DNA of 64,000 bases. Source: Candidula unifasciata (taxonomy: Eukaryota > Mollusca > Gastropoda > Stylommatophora > Geomitridae). Both the position numbers and the translations under genes were made by a program. Positions 22,190-32,964 of this stretch are shown piece by piece. Numbering within the stretch: the first letter of the stretch is position 1; each line of letters starts with the position of its first letter. The notes under the pieces are model-generated. The model was not told the DNA's origin. It made no database searches and was given only the letters and a program-made list of their open reading frames with translations. The stretch lies in the NCBI GenBank assembly GCA_905116865.2, contig CAJHNH020004635.1, forward strand, positions 333,501 to 397,500, read 5' to 3'.

Positions 22190-22202
22190 ACCTCATTGGC
22201 TT
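22190..22202 (+). repeat. Target-site duplication, right copy
   Basis: acctcattggctt, identical to 20754-20766. Confidence 0.85.
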
Positions 22203-22970
22203 GTAAATGCTCCTTTCCTTTAATTTTGTTTTTGTTTACGAAATTTTATAACCCGTTTTGATTCCCACGCATTCATTTCTTGAACACATCTTTCTTAAGT
22301 AATATTTGCTGAAAGTAATTTCAGTTTAGACAAAAAGGAGTCAAAATAATACAGATATGTGACATCTGCAGCTGAAGTACCAGTTGGGACATAATGGGTT
22401 AAAGCAACAGCTGCATAAGGCACAAGGAGCTCACAAAAGTATAGTAAGCCAATAGACGCAGTGAGTTGCTTGAGATGTGAAAAGTTACCGGTGCACCAGC
22501 CTGGTGAAACCAGAAGTCTACTGCGAGTGAGAATAAATTAACTATATACCTTTAATGCTTTGACTGAAACATGTCTCACTTGTGTTGGTCTTATTTTCAA
22601 CTCTCGTTGTTTTCTAATTCCCTATGTCTCTTGTGCTTCCATTTTACTGGATATCCATACATTCCCCCATTTTGTGTTCAATCACAAATTAAGACTTGCC
22701 CGCATATTTTCTGCCACAAAATTACCAGACATTTTTTACATTGAATGAAATTAAGCTGCTGCCTTGGCAGTGCATGAGAAAGCGGATGCGTTGTTTCCCT
22801 GTATTCACGTTAAAATATTTCCCTTTTTCTGTTAGCAAGAAATACCGTAATAATTACAGCGTGTTATTAAATTGCTTTTTCTTTTCCTTTTGTGTTATTC
22901 TTTTTGCCACATATGGAACAGTTTTGTGTCTTCATCAGAAACTTTCTCTAGATAATACCTAGTGAAGTAC
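22203..22970. other. No gene recognised
   Basis: AT-rich sequence with 60-90-codon frames rich in Phe and Leu and no identifiable motif. Confidence 0.5.
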
Positions 22971-22975
22971 AAGTA

Positions 22976-23277
22976 AAGGTAAAGGTAAAGTCGGCAGATG
23001 TGAACCAGCGTCATTGCACACGGTTATAAACCATAAGTGCTCTGCTACCAGTAGGGACAGCCAACAATAAACTGTCTGCCTGTGTCTAGTCCGCACGCAA
23101 CTCCGTACCTCCAGCAACGCTCTTCCATTTATCATAGAGTGTTAACTCTGGTACCCATTACATAGAGGCCTGGTGAACTCCAGGAACCGCCCGGGTTGAA
23201 CACCAGCTGTGGGCTACAGCGTGTCGTAGGTGAATTTGAAAGCGAGTCTCCTATCAGCTGCGCTAACGCGACTCCAC
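22976..23277 (-). mobile_element. SINE-E, antisense, near full length
   Basis: Plus-strand landmarks: aaggtaaaggtaaagtcggc tail, gatgtgaaccagcgtcattg, ggttataaaccataagtgct, tgttaactctggtacccatt, tggtgaactccaggaaccgc, gttgaacaccagctgtggg and cagctgcgctaacgcgactc head. Confidence 0.85.
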
Positions 23278-23347
23278 CTATTGAAGTGGCAGTAGCTAGT
23301 CATATAATTTCATCCTGTTTCCTGATTTCCATGATTACATTATTGAT

Positions 23348-23382
23348 TGTGTGTGTGAGTGTGTGTGTGTGTGCGCGCGCGG
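23348..23382. repeat. (GT)n-(GC)n tract
   Basis: Alternating purine-pyrimidine tract of GT and GC that could adopt Z-form DNA. Confidence 0.8.
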
Positions 23383-23549
23383 GATCATTTAATTGTGATT
23401 TATTTTAGGTTCCTTTTCGAAGTAATTTAAATTGTAAACAAAATGTATTCAGAAATCAGCATTAATGAGCGTTATATTGAAATCACCTACTTGGGTAGAA
23501 AGCACTATTTTCTACGGGTGAAGCTCGCATGTCATCGGACTACTGTAGA

Positions 23550-24290
23550 GAAAGTTTTTGTCAGAACCCAAAATATTTGTACATGGAATATGAAAATACT
23601 TGCACGTCACGGAAAGCTGGACAACATCACGAGGGGACTGGAGAAAAGAAATACTCATTTTTTTTAAAGGAATTAGGGAAATGAGCAAACTGGCTGCAGG
23701 AGAAAAGTATTGAGATAAACACACAATAATGTACTCAGGTGGGAGGGAATATTAAGAAAGAAAGAAAAAATGGGGAAAAAATGGGTATTATTTTGGTTCC
23801 ACGGTATGTAGAAATTGTTGAAGGATTTTGGACTACTTCAGACAAGGTGCTTTTAGTAAAGATCCATAACATATTTTTTTTGGGATATAAACTTAGTAAA
23901 GTTGTATGTACCAATTGCAGAAAGGTAAGCTGAAGACATTAATTGTTTTTTTAAAGAGTTAGGCTTGGCTTTTGGTCCACATCAAAAAGTGTGTGCAGTA
24001 ACTGTTGGCTATGACCTAGGAGAAAAGAATCGGCGACAAAACCGATTATTAGCTGGAGATGAGTCACATGATATGATTATTGGTAACACTTCGCTTAAAC
24101 ACCATCTGTGACGACTGTGGGCTTATAAAAGTCCTGGCAATTATGACCTCAGTCACAATGATTATTTACTAATAAAACAAGATTAAGTAGGCATGTAGTT
24201 GGCGCATACAAAGACTAGGCCAGGAGAAAACTAAAGATTGATAGAAAAGATTTACCAATAATAAAGAAAATGCGCTGACAACAAAAAAGC
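23550..24290 (+). pseudogene. LINE APE-type endonuclease domain relic
   Basis: Decayed N-terminal endonuclease of a LINE ORF2, the enzyme that nicks target DNA to start retrotransposition. Pieces in order: NICTWNMKILARHGKLDNI (start of the fold, normally GTWNVRTL), GIILVPRYVEIVEGFW with TSDKVLLVKIH, then FGPHQKVCAVTVGYDLGEKN, and MIIGNTSLKHHL near the position of the usual VIGNTxFxH segment. The expected GDxNA catalytic stretch is not seen, and stops and frameshifts are frequent. This domain type is often mis-annotated as craniofacial development protein 2-like. It lies 1.4 kb downstream of LINE L1 in the same orientation but is far more decayed, so it is a separate insertion. Confidence 0.7.
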
Positions 24291-24404
24291 AGCTATATGA
24301 ATGAACTATTTGAAAACATTTCAGGGCATACAGAGGGCCTAAGACAATGATATATACTATTAGCTAATTTATTTTAATTATAATTTAGTTGCGTATCTTT
24401 TACA

Positions 24405-24605
24405 GGACGTTACAGAACCAACCCCATCATTTTTGGCTGTTGTGGTTTTTCTAGCCAAATTTACGGTCAGTAGTTTGTCATTGCTCTCTGGACGGTCGGC
24501 TTCTCGATACCACTGTCGAAACCAACGCAAGGAGCAGGGCACCCAGCTGGCATTGAATCCGGCACCACGACATTACGAAGAGCGTTCACAACGCTTAAGC
24601 CAACG
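24405..24605 (-). mobile_element. SINE-B, antisense
   Basis: Plus-strand landmarks: caggacgttacagaaccaac, ttttctagccaaatttacgg, tggacggtcggcttctcgat, gtcgaaaccaacgcaagg, attgaatccggcaccacgac and acaacgcttaagcca. Confidence 0.8.
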
Positions 24606-24799
24606 TGATATATATATAATTATACAGTGAATATAATGAGATCTATAACTGATAGCAAGGAATTGGGGATGGTTGCCATAAACAATAGCAACAGTTGTAT
24701 GGGAGCGGTAGGATTCTGTCATTTTCTAATGACATCTTGGTTGAATGACATGCAAGAGATTGTCGGGAGATTGCCAGTGTAACGTGTTCGCAACTACTT

Positions 24800-25935
24800 A
24801 TGGTGTGTGGATTCAAATGCACATATCAACACTTCACTTGCTTCAGTATCTTGGTTCTCCTTGAACAAGCTTTTTATGTGTACAGACTTACCAGTGTTGG
24901 AAATCAATGACGAAGCTTTGATGACATATCTCGGAGTGAGGTTTGATAGCAGTCTGCCCTTCATAGGATACGTTGATCATGTGGTAGCAAAAGCAAGCAA
25001 AAGGCCTGTCAGAATAAGAGTACGCCAATATTAAGCAGAGACTGCCTCTGCTTCTGTTCCAGGGACTGGTTCTTTCTCCCATCAAATATACTTTACTTGT
25101 GTTTAGCCATTCTCACTGTCAGCCATACTCAGACTGAGAAACCTCAGTGTAAAATAATGCCATGCACAGTTATCTGGGGTAGAGCAGGACGGGGGCACAA
25201 AATACACATCGTGTGTAGCAATGAGATACCTTGTGACTTTGCGACCTCATGATTTTCAGTAAAACGGGTAACATATTAAAATGCGGTGAATCATAGATGA
25301 TATCAAGCAGTTCTGCAGTCTTGAAGACCTCAGCCTTTGCGAGGAATGGATACTTGTAACTGATGCGTTTAAGTGCATCTTCTTCCGTGTCATCATGCTT
25401 CATAGAAGTCGTGAGCCAGTTCTGTTGCTGTGAATGTCAAGGTTATAGAGCTTATCAGTAAACACTCAGATAAAGCAGATGCGATGATCTATGCAGACGG
25501 ATCCACTGTACGAGTCACAAGAGTGCATGAGCAATCACAGCCTGCCTTGTAGCCAAGTCAAAAAAACCAGCGGGGCCTTCTCTGTGACAACTAACAGCAT
25601 GACTGTGTAGACGATAGCGTTGACAAATGATCTCATGTGGCTAGAATAACAAAGCCTGCCCCTTGTATGTGCGCTGAGTGTTTTTTTATTTTTTTGAGCT
25701 TGATGCGTCGAGTTGAAGTAGGCTCAGTGGATTGAGTCATTGCGAAGCTCCACTGTGCGTGGAATCGCTGTTATCTTTGTCCCATGTCATGTGGGTGTGA
25801 CTGGTAGTGAAAGGTACAGCTCTGCCATAGTTGTGTATGGTTGGTTTAAGGATCGCGCCGGCATTGTTAATGCCTTAAAAAAAGAGGGCGGTCGGAGCAG
25901 GGTATCCACACCACTGCTAAGAATAACATAATTAG
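24800..25935 (+). pseudogene. LINE relic with C-terminal RNase H domain
   Basis: Fragments of an I/Jockey-type LINE ORF2. An upstream frame has EALMTYLGVRFDSSLPF and VDHVVAKASKRPV, matching the thumb-region YLGVxxDxxLxWxxHV signature. About 500 bp later DKADAMIYADGSTVRVTR matches the RNase H start (YTDGS, first catalytic Asp), then QRGLLCDN-type sequence, and FVPCHVGVTGSERYSSA matches the FVPGHxGVxGNExAD segment. Here N is S and AD is YS, so the last catalytic Asp is lost. The stretch ending GWFKDRAGIVNALKKEG resembles the tail of the same domain. RNase H removes RNA from the RNA/DNA hybrid. Stops and frameshifts make it non-functional. Confidence 0.65.
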
Positions 25936-25957
25936 ACGTAAAGATAGGAATAGTCAA

Positions 25958-26140
25958 GTATGAGAGGAGTACCTTACGTACATAAAGTCAGGTTCTATTC
26001 ATGGCACCAGAGAGTGTCAGCGCATGAACTGATACATGTTGCTGAACTTGCAGATAATGGAAAAGCCTGGTCACCCACGCCAGTCAGTAACGAACTTGAT
26101 GATAATGATGATTCCAGTACTCTTGCTGACATTCAGACTT
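25958..26140 (+). pseudogene. Possible C-terminal tail of the RNase H LINE
   Basis: A 60-codon frame containing WHQRVSAHELIHVAELADNG follows the RNase H relic in the same orientation and ends in a GAT-rich stretch (gatgataatgatgattcc), consistent with a LINE 3' end. It could be a separate LINE fragment. Confidence 0.4.
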
Positions 26141-26183
26141 AAACTTGCATGGCTAATTATAACTTCTTTAAACTTTTAACCGC

Positions 26184-26552
26184 GTCGTAGACATGTCATG
26201 TTGATCTACCAGCAGCACCTTAATACTTCAGTTTTACTGTGTGAAACTTTTCATGCCCTGTTGGTTTGCCAATATCCTGGGATTCTTCATTTTTACAGTG
26301 TCAAACCTTCAGGTAATGTTGGTAAGCCACCAGCGCTGAGATTCTTTGTTTTTATGGCGCCAAACCTTCAGGTAATGTTGGTAAGCTACCAGAGCTTAGA
26401 TTCTTTGTTTTTATGGCGTCAAACCTTCAGGTAATGTTGGTAAGCCACCAGAGCTTAGATTCTTTCGTTTTACAGTGTGAAGTCTTCAGGTCCGGTTGGT
26501 CTGTCCTCCAAATTAATATTTTCAAATTTATGGGTGTCAAACTTTTCATTGT
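26184..26552. repeat. 59-bp minisatellite, about 6 copies
   Basis: The motif caaaccttcaggtaatgttg recurs at exact 59-bp steps (near 26243, 26302, 26361, 26420, 26479, 26538). The central copies are nearly identical and the outer ones diverged, the usual sign of expansion from the centre. It lies between two LINE relics. Confidence 0.85.
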
Positions 26553-26554
26553 AG

Positions 26555-27640
26555 CAGCCAGGAGCAGCCTTTGATAGAGTTGACAGGAATATACTGTGGG
26601 AATGTATGGGGGAAAAAAAAAGAATTAGCAATCATCTCAAAAATGTATGCAAAAGCCTGTACACACGTAGTAAATGCTGCATAAGATGGAAGGCAGGATT
26701 TTTAAGAACTTTTATAGTGAACTCTGGTGTGCGTCAGGGCTGTGTACTATCGCTGCTTCTTTATATAACATACACGGATACCTATGTAAGGAAACGAACT
26801 TTAATCATTAAGAAGATAATACAGAATAACAATTCGCCGACGACCAGGTACTCATAACAAAAAGTACGGAATGCCTACAGAGCCACCTAAATTAAATTAG
26901 TAACAAAAAGGGGGGGGGGGATATAATATGAAAATAAACACTACGAAGACAGAGACAATGGGGATAGGAAGACACAAAAACAATTTAGAAATAAAATTAA
27001 AAAACAACAACTTAAGACAAACAGAGGAATTAAGGTATCTGGAAGCAATTTTCACATCTGACGGAAAACTGGCCAGATAAATTTGCTCCAGATGTGCCAA
27101 AGGCAATCAAGTAATGGGGCAACTATCTTCTCTGTTGACACACAAGCACATACCCCGGAGTACTAAAGGGAATCTTATCACAACTAATTTTTGGCCAACA
27201 CTATGCTATCAGTGCCAGACGTGGACACTTACATCCTCCAATAAACGTAAATTGTGACAACAGAGATTAAATGTCTTAGAAGAGCTGCAGGAGTTTCAAG
27301 GAAAGACAATACGAAATCACGAAATCAGACGAATGCTAGGAATAAAGCCAGTCCTACAGTCATTAAAGAACAACAAATTAAGTGGATTTGACACCTAACA
27401 AGAAATCCCTGGTACTATCTGTCACAGCGAGGCACGCTGAAACGTTACAACGGGTATAGAGCGAGTCTAAAAAAATATGGAGTAATGGCCTTAAGAACAA
27501 CCTTACAGAAATGAACATCAGTCTTAAAAGTGCTCTTAAAAAAGCTCATCAGCGAATGTTACATCTCCTCCCGGCACTTCGAGGAGGTACAAGGTGGAAG
27601 AGAAGATGAAGAGGAAGAAGAAAAAGAAGCCAGAAGTGAT
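26555..27640 (+). pseudogene. LINE L2 reverse-transcriptase relic
   Basis: Decayed ORF2 of a second LINE family. In order: AAFDRVDRNILWECM (palm), VNSGVRQGCVLSLLLY, then MKINTTKTETMGIGRHK, NNLRQTEELRYLEAIFTSDG, WPTLCYQCQTWTLTSSNKRK and GIKPVLQS-type sequence. The 3' end carries a conserved cttcgaggaggtacaaggtg followed by gaagagaagatgaagaggaa. The FADD box is not readable, and frames change repeatedly. Copies of its 3' half occur at 39540-40015, 36740-37000 (antisense) and 54545-54730 (antisense). Confidence 0.75.
26909..26920. repeat. G homopolymer
   Basis: Short G run inside the L2 relic. Confidence 0.9.
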
Positions 27641-27644
27641 AAAT

Positions 27645-28495
27645 GACTCGCACGCACGGAGTGCTTCTGCTGTTTTCTTCATTGATAAAGAGTTTGATCA
27701 AAACGTCGGTTGTGCGTTTTCCTTTTCATCAAGCATTTCGTCAAACCTTCTCATCACTGACTAATCCATTAGCTCACTCGACCTTTTTCTCGTTCTCAGT
27801 TTCTAATACAGGATAATTTCAGTCAGAATCAAGCTGGGACGAGGCCTGAGTAGGAGAAAAGGGAGCCCATGTTTTGGGGCCCATCGAGATCAAAGGAGCC
27901 CCGTGAAGAAAACCTTTATAGATATAATTTTCTTTTGCACAATTCGATCGGGGAATTGTAAAAATGGACAGACTGCCCCATTAACGTCGCAAATAATTTT
28001 TTTTTCCCGGTTTAGACGGGGAGTTTCAACTATAATTTTTTTTTTCGATTACTTAAATGATTTCTTCTATTCCCTGTCTTCTACGTATAATCTAAAGTAC
28101 AAACCTAGAGAGTTGTGGGTTCTGTGGCCTATAAGTCGTATTGTTGTATACGGTTGGGATACATTTCTAAGTTTTCTTTCAATTGGTTTTAGAATGATGC
28201 CACCAAGTTTATGGCTTTTTCGTATTGCTGATGTTTTATCCTAAAATAAAAACAAGTGATTTAGCAACCATAGAATAACAAGTTGGGCTACAAAAAAAAA
28301 AAAATTTATGAAAAGAGTCACAAATGACAGGTCAAGCATATGTAACACAGCACATAATATATAATTCAAGTAACAGAACAATTTATGTATTTAGATTGCA
28401 ATTTTAATAGTCAAAGAAGAAACCGAAAAGAAATTACGACAAGCATTAGCAAGGCATCAACAGATTTGAAAAGCCTGAACAAAAAAATAGATCTC
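27645..28495. other. No gene recognised; T-rich
   Basis: Contains T-runs at about 27997 and 28037 and an A-run at 28291. A 113-codon plus frame at 27903-28244 is Phe/Leu-rich with no recognisable domain and looks like chance. Confidence 0.45.
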
Positions 28496-28499
28496 TAAG

Positions 28500-28645
28500 T
28501 TGCATACATTTAAAGCCAAGTTATATATTTTTAATTCTAATAGTATCTTAGTTTTAACATATGCTAGTGAAAGTTGGAGAACAAGCAAAGATGATGAACG
28601 GAAGTTTAATGCATTTGGTAACAAATACCTGAGACAAATGATGAA
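28500..28645 (+). pseudogene. LINE L1 fragment, diverged
   Basis: Frame with KAKLYIFNSNSILVLTYASE then SWRTSK, corresponding to KLKIFNSNVKSILLYGAETW of the copy at 20767, then KYLRQMM. It is cut off by the SINE-C insertion at 28646. Confidence 0.7.
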
Positions 28646-28792
28646 CATCCTGGTACCCATTTTAGGCTTGGTCGGCCTGCGACGCCCCATACCATGATAA
28701 AAATCCACGCAGCCAGCAGTGGGTTTCGTTCGCGGTACGTTGGAATTACGCGTCAGACTCCCAACGCCTAAGCCACGGACGCCGCCCACATA
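28646..28792 (-). mobile_element. SINE-C, antisense, 3'-truncated
   Basis: Plus-strand landmarks: catcctggtacccatttta, cggcctgcgacgccccat, accatgataaaaatccacgc, agccagcagtgggttt and cgcctaagccacggacgcc. The body downstream of the ggtcgacc region is missing. Confidence 0.8.
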
Positions 28793-28914
28793 CATACTTT
28801 AAAAAATACGCAGTACATACATAATATATATTTAAAACGAGAACGTCTATACAAGGTTGGGGAGCAGCTCAGTCTATTTGCAGACAGTCTGGGGAGTAGG
28901 AGAAAAAAAAAGAC

Positions 28915-28932
28915 GGGGGGGGGGGGGGGGGT
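28915..28932. repeat. G homopolymer
   Basis: Run of about 17 G. Confidence 0.95.
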
Positions 28933-29164
28933 CAACGCAACTAAAACTGATGACAGTAAGGGGAGAGAGGGGAAAGGTAACTTATCTTCCAGGTTCCTGA
29001 GTATTCTATATAGCTGTGTCTTTTTGTTATACTTCCTTCTGGTTATTTAGATAATATCCAACCTTGCTTGGCTACCAAAATCATTTAGTTACAAAAAAAA
29101 ATACTGTTCAGTCTTACGAAATCAGAAAATAACAATAGCACACAGTAATGACATTTGCTTTAAC

Positions 29165-29290
29165 GACACTGCGTGAGCGAAATCTAAATTGCTCGAGCAG
29201 CTACTCTTATTCTGGCGTACATTTTACTGCCGTCTGCTGACCTCACTACTCTTAGACGTTTGTCTGACATGTATGCCCTCTTGTAAAAGA
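29165..29290. repeat. Dispersed repeat R5, copy 1 (weak)
   Basis: Shares gcgaaatctaaattgctc, cattttactgccgtctgctg and tagacg with 31062-31175. Diverged; origin unknown. Confidence 0.4.
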
Positions 29291-29404
29291 AGCAGCAACA
29301 AACAAGCTATAGTCGTGTGTGTACATCGGAATAACTTTCTTGAGTTCATGATGAGCAACTTTAGTTGCGCTGTGTTGACGTATTATGCAATGGGAGTAAG
29401 TTGC

Positions 29405-29625
29405 GTATCCTTTATGAACGTTTGCAGACCCACCCCAACAGTTTTAGGCTGTTGTGGGTTTTTAAAGCAAATTTATATTCAGTAGTTTGCCATTTTGCTT
29501 TCTGAACGGTCATTCTCGATTCCACTGTCGAAACCAACACAAATCGTCAATAGCTGAGATGGAACTCTGCAACCTGGCGTTATGAAGCGCGTCCGAAACG
29601 TACAAGTCACAGTCGCCGCTGCAGT
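29405..29625 (-). mobile_element. SINE-B, antisense, diverged
   Basis: Plus-strand landmarks: acccaccccaacagttttag, gctgttgtgggtttttaaag, attcagtagtttgccatt, ctgaacggtcattctcgatt and actgtcgaaaccaacacaa. Confidence 0.75.
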
Positions 29626-29629
29626 GGAA

Positions 29630-30410
29630 TACGTGGCAGCATTTTCCTTTAACAATTATGTAAGTTTTTGATAAGATATAAGAGTCTGACACAGTTTAAT
29701 CGTGAGTAGGTGTAGAATATTAGGCTTCCGGCCTAAAATGGAGGATTATACATGGCAAAATGTTAAGCTTTAAAGTTATTATTGCTTCTGACAGCGATTT
29801 GCTAATGCAGTTTCCACATATGGACTGTAGTCTAAGGTATCGCTGCCTGAGATACGGTTTAGTGCTTGGTGTAGCCCTGTGAGCTGTGTTTTTCATGTGA
29901 AAGCCTCTTTATTTGTGCACCTGTTGTAAGGTGGTTTTTAATATTGCCGTTATCCAGTTTACATGTGAGCTGGTGAAATAATTATATAATAAGTCTACGT
30001 GTGTATAGCCAACCTATTTTGCCCGAATACTTCCATCAACGACAAACTGCATTTCTGGTGGCTACTGTTGGCTTTAGCGCCTCTAGAAAATGAAATATGC
30101 ATTTACTGCGTGCGCATATTTCTGCATTGCTCCGGGACTAACTGTTTGTTCACTTGTTTGTCGAATGGGACAGGAAGGGGCATTTTGTTTGATTTTCACT
30201 GGCACAGAAATGGAGCAAGTATGAGGAAATCCTATTGCACTGAAGTTGAAACCTCGCTGAGGACTCAGATACATAGATGTGCAGGTAAACAGGAAGGTAA
30301 GATAGCAGACAGTCTTGTTCGTTATTAACTGTTAGGCAGAAAGGTGAGATGTTTTATAAGTAATTAGAAATGTATTAAGATAGAAAGGTACGATGTTTAT
30401 AAGCAGCTCT
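29630..30410. other. No confident gene; one 109-codon frame
   Basis: The plus frame at 29999-30328 encodes a Cys- and Phe-rich peptide with no recognisable domain, and the opposite strand is also open for 63 codons. It may be part of an old repeat. No splice or family evidence. Confidence 0.35.
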
Positions 30411-30414
<4 letters not shown>

Positions 30415-30498
<84 letters not shown>

Positions 30499-30500
30499 TG

Positions 30501-30530
<30 letters not shown>
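30415..30530. repeat. (TA)n-(GT)n compound microsatellite
   Basis: About 80 bp of TA with one interruption, then about 28 bp of GT. It abuts the SINE-C copy. Confidence 0.95.
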
Positions 30531-30531
<1 letters not shown>

Positions 30532-30536
30532 TGTGT

Positions 30537-30797
30537 GGAGGCATCCATGGCTTAGACGTTTGCGAGTCAGACCGGTACATCCAGCTCACCGCAGGCTGCG
30601 TGGATTTTTGTCATGGTTTGGGGCGTCGCAGATCGACCCAGCCTAAAATGGGTGCCAGGATGGATGTCCTGGGGAAGTAAAGACGGCCGGCGTAATGCTG
30701 ACCACATTACCCACCTAGTACCGATGGTCTGTAATAATATGGGCACCCCATATACCAGATACACCTAAAGGCGTGAAAAGGGATCTTTACTTTACTT
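30537..30797 (+). mobile_element. SINE-C, near full length
   Basis: Head ggaggcatccatggcttaga, then gctgcgtggatttttgtcat, gggcgtcgcagatcgaccc, gatgtcctggggaagtaaag, acggccggcgtaatgctgac, accacattacccacctagt and cacctaaaggcgtgaaaagg. Confidence 0.85.
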
Positions 30798-30799
30798 TT

Positions 30800-30900
30800 T
30801 ACACACACACACAAACACGTACACAAACATATATATATGTGTGTGTGTGTGTGCGTGTGTATGTGCACATTTTCATGTATGTGTGTGTGTGTGTGTACAT
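30800..30900. repeat. (CA)n / (GT)n tracts
   Basis: CA tract, short TA, then interrupted GT tract. An imperfect inverted arrangement that could fold. Confidence 0.85.
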
Positions 30901-31061
30901 TGTTTGTTGTATTGTTCGACAGGCTGGTATTTGTGTTACCTAATTTGTAAGTGATTTCAGTGATCTATCCAACATGCTCGCTGCAAGAAAATGTATATGG
31001 AAGCATTATGGAAAACACTCAGGAAACCTCACACACTGATGCCGAAATATTGTCTTAATGA

Positions 31062-31175
31062 ATCTGCATGATCGAAATCCAAATTGCTCTGCCAAACTCA
31101 TCTCACCCTGCGCATGCATTTTACTGTCGTCTGCTTGCAGCACGACATGTAGACGCCTGGCGCGTTTGCCCTATC
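31062..31175. repeat. Dispersed repeat R5, copy 2 (weak)
   Basis: Partner of 29165-29290: tcgaaatccaaattgctc, cattttactgtcgtctgctt and gtagacgcctgg. Confidence 0.4.
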
Positions 31176-31224
31176 ATGGCATGGCGGCTGAAGGAGTGGA
31201 TATTTGCTTGGGGATCAACATATT

Positions 31225-31480
31225 GTAGCTGGTAGTCTCCAGATCTGGAGGTCGTGGGTTCGAAACCGAACGGAGCAGGACTTATTTTTTTCTTCTCAAA
31301 ACTGATTTTGCCTCCAAGGTCGACTTAGCCTTGAATGATTGGTACAGGTAACGTCCTGGGAAGTAAGAGCGGCCGGCGAGATGTTAATCACATCGCCAAC
31401 AGAGTGCAAATTGGTCTATGGAATATAGATCTAGAACTATATGTCTAGTACAATTGAAGGCGTGCACACTGTCCTTTACG
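31225..31480 (+). mobile_element. SINE-A, diverged head
   Basis: ggaggtcgtgggttcgaaac (B-box), T-run linker, tcctgggaagtaagagcggc, cggcgagatgttaatcacat, gcaaattggtctatggaata and attgaaggcgtg. Confidence 0.8.
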
Positions 31481-31503
31481 TTACAATGTTGCCTGAGTCA
31501 AAA

Positions 31504-31735
31504 GTGTTAGCGCATTCGATAGGAGGCTCGCTTTCAAATCCAACTGCGACTCGCTGCAGCACACGGCCGTTGTTCGAAACCGCGGTTCACCCAGCCTCTA
31601 GGTAATGGGTACCAGAGGTTACACTCTGGGGTAATTGGGGAACGTGGCTGTAGCTACGGAGTTGCGTTCGGACGGCGACACAGGCGAGGCGGACAGTTTC
31701 TTATCAGCTGTCTGTACTGGTTGCAGAGCACCGGG
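31504..31735 (+). mobile_element. SINE-E, 3'-truncated
   Basis: gtgttagcgcattcgatagg, tcgctttcaaatccaactgc, cgttgttcgaaacc, aatgggtaccagaggttaca, gttgcgttcggacggcgaca and tcttatcagctgtctg. It ends at gcagagcacc, followed by a G-rich tract. Confidence 0.8.
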
Positions 31736-31738
31736 ATA

Positions 31739-31836
31739 GGGGGTGGTGGGAGGTGGGGGGGGGGGGTGCAGGGGTCCAAAAAGCTTAAGTGCGTAAGGAT
31801 TACATCAATAATATTTATTATTATTATTATTATTAA

Positions 31837-31870
<34 letters not shown>

Positions 31871-31872
31871 AT
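31739..31872. repeat. G-run and (ATT)n tract
   Basis: G-rich stretch near 31739-31769, then imperfect ATT repeats at about 31808-31870. Confidence 0.9.
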
Positions 31873-32019
31873 GTACCGGATAGCAAATAAATATGTTGCC
31901 TCAGAAAAATCAGAAATAATAGGAAATGAATAAACAATTCCTCAAGAAAACGGAGAGTATACAGTGTATATGGTTAGGGAAACTACCCAGTCAGCTTGCA
32001 AACCTTCGGGGAAAAGTAG

Positions 32020-32130
32020 AGGGGGGGGGGGGGGGGTTGGTGCCAAACCACCTGCTTAGCCCAAAAGTTTATTTAGGGGCATTTGTGGGGGGGGGGGGGG
32101 CTTTGGGGGGGGGGGGGTCTGGGGAAGGGA
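32020..32130. repeat. Cluster of G homopolymers
   Basis: Three G runs (about 32021-32036, 32087-32100, 32105-32117) close together. Candidate G-quadruplex region. Overlapping Gly-rich frames are artefacts. Confidence 0.9.
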
Positions 32131-32139
32131 TGTTCAAAG

Positions 32140-32565
32140 GGCTCGAGTCCTTTGGTTTCGCTGCCGCTGGCTTGTTTGTGTTTTCGGAAATGCGAAGTTG
32201 GACTGTGGTACCCCATCTCCTCTAACCTTGACCTTCTTGTCTTTGGTAGTGTCGTTGAGAAATATACATTGCGGCAGACTGCCCACTTATGTGTGTCTCC
32301 TTAGGTGTGAATTAGAAGGACTCTGTTATTTCCTCTGCCCTTAGCTGTCGAAATCCGGGACTTGACAATAGGCCCATATTTATTCATGAACATGTTCGAA
32401 TCTCAACTAATTCTAAAAAGCAGTGGAGCGAGAATTGTGTTTTTTACTTTAGCCGGAAACGTGGGAAGGTGCCAAGTTAATTCATGTGGCTTGTGAATGG
32501 ACTATCGATTTTTTTTAATCAGGATTATTTTTTCCAAAGAAAATCTGTTCTTCATTTATTTGTTC
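32140..32565. other. No gene recognised
   Basis: No repeat partner and no coding motif seen. Confidence 0.45.
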
Positions 32566-32569
32566 GTGT

Positions 32570-32733
32570 GCCGCTGTGGTGTAGCGACTAGACGCTCACC
32601 TGTGTATCCGAAAGTCGTGGGTTGAGGTCTTGTTTCATAAATTACTGGGAAGTAAAGGCAGCCGGTTTGATGATGACCCCATCACCCACGGGGGCCGACC
32701 GGTCTCTAAAATATTTGTCTAACCTATATGCCT
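32570..32733 (+). mobile_element. SINE-A with internal deletion
   Basis: Head gccgctgtggtgtagcgact with agacgctcacc, B-box region cgtgggttgaggtc, then directly actgggaagtaaaggcagcc, gatgatgaccccatcaccca and gaccggtctctaaaatat. The linker and ggtcgacccagcc part are deleted. It joins directly to a SINE-B copy. Confidence 0.8.
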
Positions 32734-32737
32734 AGTA

Positions 32738-32962
32738 GTCGGCTCTGTGGCTAAGTCGATGGCGAACGCTTCGTAATGCCGGGGTGCCGGGTTCGATCAC
32801 AGCTGCAGGCCATGCGCCTTGCGTTGGTTTCGACAGCAGTATCAAGGGACCGACCGTCCAGACAGCAATAGCAAACTACTGAACGTACGTTTGCCTAGAG
32901 AAACCACACAACAGCCAGGGGCTGCTGGGGTTTGTTCTGTGTAAAGTATACCCAACTAACCT
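32738..32962 (+). mobile_element. SINE-B, near full length
   Basis: ggctctgtggctaagtcgat, gccggggtgccgggttcgat, gccttgcgttggtttcgaca, gaccgaccgtccagacagc, tttgcctagagaaaccacac, caggggctgctggggtttgt and acccaactaacc. Confidence 0.85.
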
Positions 32963-32964
32963 AG

